A stretch of 10,730 bases of DNA from Competibacteraceae bacterium UBA2788. GTDB taxonomy: Bacteria; Pseudomonadota; Gammaproteobacteria; Competibacterales; Competibacteraceae. Shown one piece after another: positions 6,386 to 10,730 of this stretch. Below the pieces are notes generated by a model. That model ran no database searches. It had not been told where the DNA came from and saw nothing but the letters and a program-made list of their open reading frames with translations. Location: positions 1-10,730 of the forward strand of contig DEHY01000182.1 of NCBI GenBank assembly GCA_002352185.1, in the 5' to 3' direction. The stretch's first letter is position 1; each line of letters starts with the position of its first letter. The position numbers were made by a program, and so were the translations under genes.

Positions 6386-7668
6386 TTCCAGTCGGGTTGT
6401 CTCTGGAGCAAGCGCCGCCCTTCGACGCGCCGCTGCGGTTTTTCCTGACTGCGCCGGGATTTCTGGTGCTGGCGGGGGCCTTGCTGCTTTGGCAAGGGCC
6501 GGAATTTTTCGCCAGCCGCTGGTTGCCGGTCCCGCTGGCGCTGACGCATTTGCTGACTTTGGGCTTTATGGCGCAGGTCATGGCGGGCGCGCTGCTGCAA
6601 ATTCTGCCAGTCGTGATAGGCGTCGCCGTGCCGCGTCCGCAGTGGACGGCGACGCTGATTCATCTTCCGCTGACCTTGGGGACATTGATGCTGGCCGGCG
6701 CATTTTTGCGCGGCATCCCGGTCGGGTTTCACCTCGCGCTGGGGCTGCTTGGCCTGGGGTTTGGCGTTGCGCTGATCGCGTTCGACCTCGCGGTGTGGCG
6801 TGCGCCAGTGACAAGTGGCACGGTGATCGCGGTGCGCTGCGCCTTGGGCGCGTTGCTGGTCACGGTCGCGCTGGGATTGCTGCTGGGCGGTTACTTCGGC
6901 TGGGGCCTGAGTCTGCCGGTGGTGGCGCTCACTACATTGCATGCAGTCTGGGGACTGGTGGGCTGGACCGTGCTGCTGGTGGCTGGAATCGCGGATCAGG
7001 TGGTGCCGATGTTCCATATCACCCCGTTTTACCCGCGCCGGCTGAGCCGGGGATTCGCGCCGCTGATGGCGGCGGTGCTAACGGTATGGTCGGCGCTGGC
7101 GCTTGGCGGCTGGGAGACTGCGGCGCGGGCAGCGGGCGCGGCGCTGGCGCTTGGCGTTGCGGTCTTCGCCGGGACAACGCTGCATTTGCTGGCGCAGCGC
7201 CGCCGCAAGACGAGCGATCCGGTTCTGGCTTACTGGCGGATCAGTATGCTCAGTCTGCTGGCGAGCGCGGTGTTGTGGTTGTTGGCCTCGTTCGTCCCGG
7301 CGCTGCTACCGTGGGCAACGGTCGAATGGCTGCTGGGAATCCTGCTGATCGTCGGTTTCGCAGGCGGGGTGATCAACGGCATGTTGTACAAGATCGTGCC
7401 GTTTCTGGCCTGGTTTCACTTGCAGGCGCAACTGCTCGGGCGGGCAAAGGTGCCTCTGCCTCACATGAAGCAGTTATTGCCGGATGCGCCGGTTCGACGG
7501 CAGTGGCAATCCTTTCTGGCGGCGTTATGGCTGCTGCTGGCCGCCGCTGCTTATCCCCCCGTATTTACCTATCCCGCCGCGCTCGCCCTGGGCTTCACGG
7601 GCGCATGGCTGGGCGTCAATTTGTGGAGTGTTTGGCGCAGCTATCGCCGCGCATTGTGTAAGGGCTGA
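6382..7668 (+). CDS. Polytopic membrane protein with conserved-looking histidines, NO-cluster associated
   Basis: This inner-membrane protein of 428 aa has about twelve hydrophobic segments (roughly 20-37, 51-80, 93-110, 115-137, 148-170, 176-202, 225-243, 250-270, 288-308, 313-335, 376-392 and 396-414). Histidines sit in or beside the membrane: His56 (LTHLLTLGFMAQ), His94, His117, His187 (LHAVWGLVGW), His212 (PMFHITPFYP) and His346 (FLAWFHLQAQ). The pattern recalls haem-binding membrane proteins such as NnrS or a reduced haem-copper oxidase subunit I, but I cannot confirm membership of either family. The ATG overlaps the DUF2249 stop (ATGA), making it the last gene of a three-gene coupled operon under a Dnr-type box. 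It could be a haem protein acting on NO, or a permease. The membrane topology is well supported; the function is not known. Confidence 0.8.
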   Translation: MIPVGLSLEQAPPFDAPLRFFLTAPGFLVLAGALLLWQGPEFFASRWLPVPLALTHLLTLGFMAQVMAGALLQILPVVIGVAVPRPQWTATLIHLPLTLGTLMLAGAFLRGIPVGFHLALGLLGLGFGVALIAFDLAVWRAPVTSGTVIAVRCALGALLVTVALGLLLGGYFGWGLSLPVVALTTLHAVWGLVGWTVLLVAGIADQVVPMFHITPFYPRRLSRGFAPLMAAVLTVWSALALGGWETAARAAGAALALGVAVFAGTTLHLLAQRRRKTSDPVLAYWRISMLSLLASAVLWLLASFVPALLPWATVEWLLGILLIVGFAGGVINGMLYKIVPFLAWFHLQAQLLGRAKVPLPHMKQLLPDAPVRRQWQSFLAALWLLLAAAAYPPVFTYPAALALGFTGAWLGVNLWSVWRSYRRALCKG

Positions 7669-7781
7669 CGGCTGCATCGGCGATGGATGATGCCCCCTCG
7701 GCACGTCGTTTCCTGGCCCGGTGCGGATAGCGTAGAGGTGGTTGACCGCTTGGAGCGGCGGTACCACACTAACCCAATGGC

Positions 7782-7794
7782 TTATCCAGGATAA
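7782..7794. promoter_or_regulatory. Short perfect palindrome upstream of the 168-aa gene
   Basis: TTATCC-A-GGATAA forms a perfect 13-base palindrome ending 14 bases before the start codon of the gene at 7809. Its central loop is too short for a hairpin, so a protein-binding operator is more plausible than an RNA structure. It occurs once in the window as far as I can see, so chance cannot be excluded. The rest of the 7669-7808 spacer shows no clear promoter or terminator. Confidence 0.25.
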
Positions 7795-7808
7795 CCAGGG
7801 TTGAAACG

Positions 7809-8315
7809 ATGACAGCAATCACGTGTGAGGTGTTGTTCAGGCAACAAGCCGCTTGGTATCAAGCGCAAGCCGCCGAGGGGCGCTTGCCGAAACGGGTGAT
7901 CGGATTAACCGCCACCGGCAGGCAGTTCGAGATTAAGCTGGAACTGCTGACGCTGGGGCCATTCCAGAAAGACAAGCTGATTAAGTACATATTGGAGACC
8001 GAGGGCGCAGAGTGTTATGCCTACGCTACGCCGGTTCGGGTCGAAGATCAGGAAACCGGCAAAGTCAACGAACAGGTCTTGATCGTTTGCGCATCGGCGG
8101 AGGATTACATCGGCGGCAGTTGGACCGTGGCCCATGCGGCGGAAGGTGCCATTTCGCTGAAACCGCTCGGTGAATGGTCGGGGCGCGATCCGGGGCAAAC
8201 GCCAGGAACATGGTTTTTGACCGACGCCATCGTGGTCAATGAGGGTGAAAAGGCGTACTACGCGGCACTGCGGACGGAACTGCGGGAGAAGGGAGCCGTT
8301 GGCGATGCAGGTTGA
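7809..8315 (+). CDS. Uncharacterised 168-aa protein
   Basis: I do not recognise this protein. It has no signal peptide, membrane span or cysteine cluster, and is predicted to be cytoplasmic and acidic with mixed alpha/beta character. Visible stretches include a basic segment with strands (KRVIGLTATGRQFEIKLELL, about 28-47), an Asp/Glu-rich middle (VRVEDQETGKVNEQ), and a Trp-containing C-terminal part (GEWSGRDPG, GTWFLTD). Codon use is like that of its neighbours and AGGG precedes the ATG by eight bases, which supports a real gene. It is separated from the membrane-protein gene by 140 bases, so it probably has its own promoter, and it converges on the mmd operon. Confidence 0.7.
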   Translation: MTAITCEVLFRQQAAWYQAQAAEGRLPKRVIGLTATGRQFEIKLELLTLGPFQKDKLIKYILETEGAECYAYATPVRVEDQETGKVNEQVLIVCASAEDYIGGSWTVAHAAEGAISLKPLGEWSGRDPGQTPGTWFLTDAIVVNEGEKAYYAALRTELREKGAVGDAG

Positions 8316-8317
8316 TG

Positions 8318-8352
8318 AAAAACCGGCGGATTGCGGGAATGCAACCCGCCGG
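8318..8352 (-). terminator. Intrinsic terminator of the mmd operon
   Basis: CCGGCGG (8323-8329) pairs with CCGCCGG (8346-8352), and after one mismatch TTGC (8331-8334) pairs with GCAA (8341-8344) around a 6-base loop. On the minus strand the GC-rich stem is followed at once by TTTTT (8322-8318), 12 bases past the mmdB stop. On the plus strand no T-run follows, so it should act only on the mmd transcript, although it lies just past the 168-aa gene too. Confidence 0.88.
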
Positions 8353-8363
8353 GTTGGAATGAA

Positions 8364-9641
8364 TCAGCCTTTCGGCATCAGCAGCGCAACGTAGACCGCT
8401 GCAAAGATAGCCGTAGTAATCACACCGCTGATGTTAGCGCCTAGCGCGTGCGGCAGGATGATGACCCCCGGCCCCACTGATTTCTGAGCGACTTTGGCGG
8501 TCGTGGGTACACAACTCACGCCGGCAATACCGATGACCGGGTTGTACTTCTTGCCCGACCAGTAATACAGCGCATAACCGCCCAATATCCCGCCGATACC
8601 GGACAGCAGTAGCGCCAGACAGCCCAGAATCAGCAGCTTGAGCACTACCGGATTCAGGATGGTGTTGGCCTCGCACAAGATGCCCAACAGCAGCCCCAGA
8701 AAGAAGGTTGCGCCGTACAGCACCGTATTCGAGAACAGTTCGTAGAAATTGGGCAGGTCGCTTTCGCGGATGACCACCCCCAGGAACAGCGACAGCAGCA
8801 GCGGCGAAGCCACCGGGAACAGCAAGCTGAGCATTACGCAGGCGATCACCGCGAACACCAGCTTCTCGTTCGACGTGATGGTTCGGGTCTTCTCCACCGG
8901 CATCGGCAAGGCCCGGAGCTTTTCGGGGATCATCAGCTTGATCAGGTACGGATACCCGCCATAGGTCAATCCCAGGTACAGGTAGGCCACCACCGTAATC
9001 GGTACGAATAACTCTTTTGCCAGCGTCAACGAGGTAAACAGCACCATTGGACCGTCCGCACCGCCAATGATCGCGACTGAAGCTGCCGCGCCTTTGCTTA
9101 GCCCCATCGCAACCGCAATCGGATACACCAGCGCCGTGCCCAACTCCGCAGACAGGGCAATGAACATGCTTTGAAATGGCCGCGCCATCACGAAGCCCAC
9201 ATCCAGCAGGGTGCCGATGCCCATGAATACGAAGCAGGCAATCAGACCATTGCTGAACATGAACGAGTAGATCGGCTGCAACCAGTTGATTTGCAGAATA
9301 TTCATCAGCGCATTGGTGTCCTGCGCCAGCGGAGCGACATGCAAGGTGCCAGCAATCTGACTGGGAACCGTTTGCCCGGCGACCTGAAGCGCCTCGAATG
9401 TCATGCCGGTCGATGGATCCATGTTGTAGAAGAACATCACCCCAGCGTTGACCGTCGCCATGCCCAAGCCCATCGGGATCATCAACAGGGCTTCCAGTAC
9501 GCCCTTGCGCCCCAGATAAAGCAGCAAAATACCCAGGAACATCAGGAAGACGCGGCCAAAAGCAATGCCGGGATCGGTGGAGAAGCCTTGCACCAGGGTA
9601 TTGATGCCCTGGAATAGATCAAGAAAGTTCAGGGATTCCAT
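8364..9641 (-). CDS. mmdB: Sodium-pumping decarboxylase beta subunit (methylmalonyl-CoA decarboxylase)
   Basis: This is the integral-membrane Na+-translocating subunit: it decarboxylates carboxybiotin and couples this to Na+ export. The protein is 425 aa from the chosen start, with about ten hydrophobic segments. Residues shown to matter in Klebsiella OadB are all found at matching spacing: Asp196 in GGADGP (OadB Asp203), Tyr222 (Tyr229), and Asn367, Gly371 and Ser376 in NPVIGIAGVS (Asn373, Gly377, Ser382). The C-terminal block PHALGANISGVI also fits the family. The ATG at 9641 has GGGGAG eight bases upstream. A TTG at 9662 would overlap the mmdC stop codon and add seven residues, and I reject it. 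The carboxyltransferase encoded upstream is of the acyl-CoA type, so MmdB (or GcdB) is preferred over OadB. It is the last gene of the operon, before the terminator. Confidence 0.93.
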   Translation of the reverse strand: MESLNFLDLFQGINTLVQGFSTDPGIAFGRVFLMFLGILLLYLGRKGVLEALLMIPMGLGMATVNAGVMFFYNMDPSTGMTFEALQVAGQTVPSQIAGTLHVAPLAQDTNALMNILQINWLQPIYSFMFSNGLIACFVFMGIGTLLDVGFVMARPFQSMFIALSAELGTALVYPIAVAMGLSKGAAASVAIIGGADGPMVLFTSLTLAKELFVPITVVAYLYLGLTYGGYPYLIKLMIPEKLRALPMPVEKTRTITSNEKLVFAVIACVMLSLLFPVASPLLLSLFLGVVIRESDLPNFYELFSNTVLYGATFFLGLLLGILCEANTILNPVVLKLLILGCLALLLSGIGGILGGYALYYWSGKKYNPVIGIAGVSCVPTTAKVAQKSVGPGVIILPHALGANISGVITTAIFAAVYVALLMPKG

Positions 9642-9658
9642 ACGGAATGCTCCCCGTT

Positions 9659-10048
9659 TCAACCAACGGTCAACAGCACCTGACCGGCGTCCACGGGATC
9701 ACCCGCCTTGACCGCGATGCTGATGACTTGGCCGCCCCGCCGGGCGATGACGTGGGTGACCATTTTCATGGCTTCCAGCGAGACCAGTTTGTCGCCCTCG
9801 TTGATGACCTGACCGACGCTGACATGCACCGTCTGCACTACGCCGCCCAGCGGCGCGACTTCATCGCCCGGCCCGGCGGCGCTTGGGGAAGGGACGGCGG
9901 CAACCGGCGCGGCTGCAATCGGCGCGGGCGCGGCGCTCAGACTCGCTGCCGCCGTATCCTGATAGATATTCTGGGCGTCGGTGGTGATGTCCTCGACCGT
10001 GACGACATAAGGCTTGCCTTCGACGGTGATACGGAATTTCTTCTCCAT
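9659..10048 (-). CDS. mmdC: Biotin carrier subunit of methylmalonyl-CoA decarboxylase
   Basis: This is the 129-aa biotinyl carrier (gamma subunit), which shuttles the carboxyl group from the carboxyltransferase to the membrane subunit. Residues 1-35 form a small N-terminal region (KKFRITVEGKPYVVTVED), followed by an Ala/Pro-rich flexible linker (~33-60). The C-terminal biotinyl domain carries the motif EAMKM, with the biotinylated lysine at residue 95. The length fits stand-alone MmdC/GcdC proteins, whereas oxaloacetate decarboxylases carry this domain fused to the alpha subunit. The gene starts 45 bases after mmdD and ends 17 bases before mmdB. The ribosome binding site is weak (GAG about 11 bases upstream). 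Confidence 0.93.
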   Translation of the reverse strand: MEKKFRITVEGKPYVVTVEDITTDAQNIYQDTAAASLSAAPAPIAAAPVAAVPSPSAAGPGDEVAPLGGVVQTVHVSVGQVINEGDKLVSLEAMKMVTHVIARRGGQVISIAVKAGDPVDAGQVLLTVG

Positions 10049-10093
10049 GGATGTGTTCTCGCAAAAGGTTGGCAGGAAAGTGAGGAAATAAAA

Positions 10094-10447
10094 TCAATGT
10101 GATGCACGCGGTGCGTGCGAGGTGTGATGGACGGTGCGCGCCTCGGCGGTCCAGCCGAAGCCGCGATCCGGTACTTCAATATGGACGATGCGGTGCGCGC
10201 CCATCATGGCGCCGACCGCCGCTGCAATCGCAGCCAGATGTTCTTGGGGTACGCCGCTGACGATGGCTGCCGGTCGTGCGACGGGCGTCGGCTTGGCCGG
10301 TGCTTTGGCGGCTTCCTGTTCAGCCTGCCGTGACAGCACAATCACAATCCCGCGAATGACAGCGGCCACCAGCATTGAGATCACGATCACAATGCCGTAG
10401 ATCACGAACATGTCGCCGATGGCGTCCAGCGTGGTGTAGGTCTTCAT
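10094..10447 (-). CDS. mmdD: OadG-family small membrane subunit of methylmalonyl-CoA decarboxylase (delta)
   Basis: This 117-aa protein has a single N-terminal membrane segment (about 13-38, MFVIYGIVIVISMLVAAVIR), an Ala/Pro/Lys linker (~45-62), and a C-terminal cytoplasmic part beginning EHLAAIAAAVGAMMG. The end is rich in histidine (His107, His108, His111, His117). This is the layout of OadG/MmdD subunits, which hold the complex together and join the carboxyltransferase to the membrane subunit. The His-rich tail recalls the metal-binding C-terminus of OadG. It lies 40 bases after mmdA and 45 bases before mmdC. The assignment rests on architecture and operon position more than on a sharp motif. 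Confidence 0.85.
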   Translation of the reverse strand: MKTYTTLDAIGDMFVIYGIVIVISMLVAAVIRGIVIVLSRQAEQEAAKAPAKPTPVARPAAIVSGVPQEHLAAIAAAVGAMMGAHRIVHIEVPDRGFGWTAEARTVHHTSHAPRASH

Positions 10448-10487
10448 CGGTGAATTCCCATTGGGTTGAGGTTCGACGGATGGAGGA

Positions 10488-10730
10488 TCAAAGCGGAATG
10501 TCGCCGTGCTTCTTGGCCGGGCGCAATTCGCGCTTGGTCAGCAGCTTGCGCAGCGCCAGGGTGATGGTGGCGCGGGTATCCGCCGGTTCGATCACGTCGG
10601 TGATGTAGCCGCGCGAAGCCGACATGTACGGCGAGGCGAACTTGGCCCGGTATTCATCCGCCAGTTCCGTCGCCTTGGCCTTGCGGTCCGGGGCTTCCTT
10701 GAGTTCAGTGCGATACAGAATGCCGACGGC
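10488..10730 (-). CDS. mmdA: Carboxyltransferase alpha subunit, C-terminal end (methylmalonyl-CoA decarboxylase)
   Basis: Eighty residues of the C-terminus are visible and the rest lies beyond the right edge. The stretch EYRAKFASPYMSASRGYITD, followed by DVIEPADTRATI and the final KKHGDIPL, is characteristic of acyl-CoA carboxylase beta / MmdA carboxyltransferases of the crotonase-like fold (usual ending K-H-G-N-I-P-L). MmdA transfers the carboxyl group of (S)-methylmalonyl-CoA to biotin on MmdC, giving propionyl-CoA. The neighbours MmdD, MmdC and MmdB make a decarboxylase complex more likely than a propionyl-CoA carboxylase. The visible part cannot distinguish methylmalonyl- from glutaconyl-CoA as substrate, although GcdA usually ends differently. 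Confidence 0.9.
   Translation of the reverse strand, partial: AVGILYRTELKEAPDRKAKATELADEYRAKFASPYMSASRGYITDVIEPADTRATITLALRKLLTKRELRPAKKHGDIPL

Noticed and set aside
6328..7017. 229-codon minus-strand open frame opposite the membrane-protein gene
   Set aside because: The product is extremely rich in Gln, Arg and His, the usual shadow of a hydrophobic Leu/Ala/Val gene on the other strand.
6489..7661. 390-codon plus-strand frame overlapping the membrane-protein gene
   Set aside because: It is a +1/+2 shadow rich in Gly, Ala and Arg with no domain. The 6382-7668 frame has coherent membrane segments and an ATGA link to its upstream gene.

Overview
The window looks like a chromosomal segment of a denitrifying, moderately GC-rich gammaproteobacterium. 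The YheS-type ABC-F protein is close to the enterobacterial one, a Dnr-type regulator sits among nitric-oxide (NO) genes, and a sodium-pumping methylmalonyl-CoA decarboxylase operon closes the window. That mix would suit a propionyl-CoA-producing, glycogen-accumulating organism of the Competibacteraceae kind, but this placement is inference only.

Layout. 1-1451 (-): the N-terminal three quarters of a YheS-like ABC-F ATPase, cut by the left edge. 1452-1984: a gene-poor stretch holding the decayed C-terminal part of a DUF3368 (PIN-like, VapC-type) gene. 1985-2668 (-): a Dnr/Nnr-type Crp/Fnr regulator. 2808-4010 (+): nnrS, divergent from the regulator. 4149-5477 (-): an unrecognised lipoprotein. 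5490-5609 (-): a 39-codon remnant of norC (NO reductase cytochrome c subunit). 5724-7668 (+): three genes joined by ATGA start/stop overlaps, encoding a hemerythrin, a DUF2249 protein and a polytopic histidine-bearing membrane protein. 7809-8315 (+): an unrecognised 168-aa protein. 8364-10730 (-): mmdB, mmdC, mmdD and the C-terminal end of mmdA, transcribed in the order A-D-C-B and closed by a clear intrinsic terminator.

How it works together. The central block (about 1985-7668) reads as an NO-response island. The regulator keeps the E-x-x-S-R recognition-helix residues that read TTGAT/ATCAA half-sites in FNR and lacks the FNR iron-sulfur cysteines. Two near-identical boxes of the form CTTGA-N6-TCAAG occur in the window, one before nnrS and one before the hemerythrin operon. 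Each lies where a class II activator site (-41.5) should be relative to a weak -10-like hexamer. The broken norC shows that this locus once carried, or received part of, a nor cluster. The hemerythrin/DUF2249/membrane-protein operon is the best candidate here for a poorly described system. The mmd operon is a separate energy-metabolism unit that decarboxylates methylmalonyl-CoA to propionyl-CoA and exports Na+.
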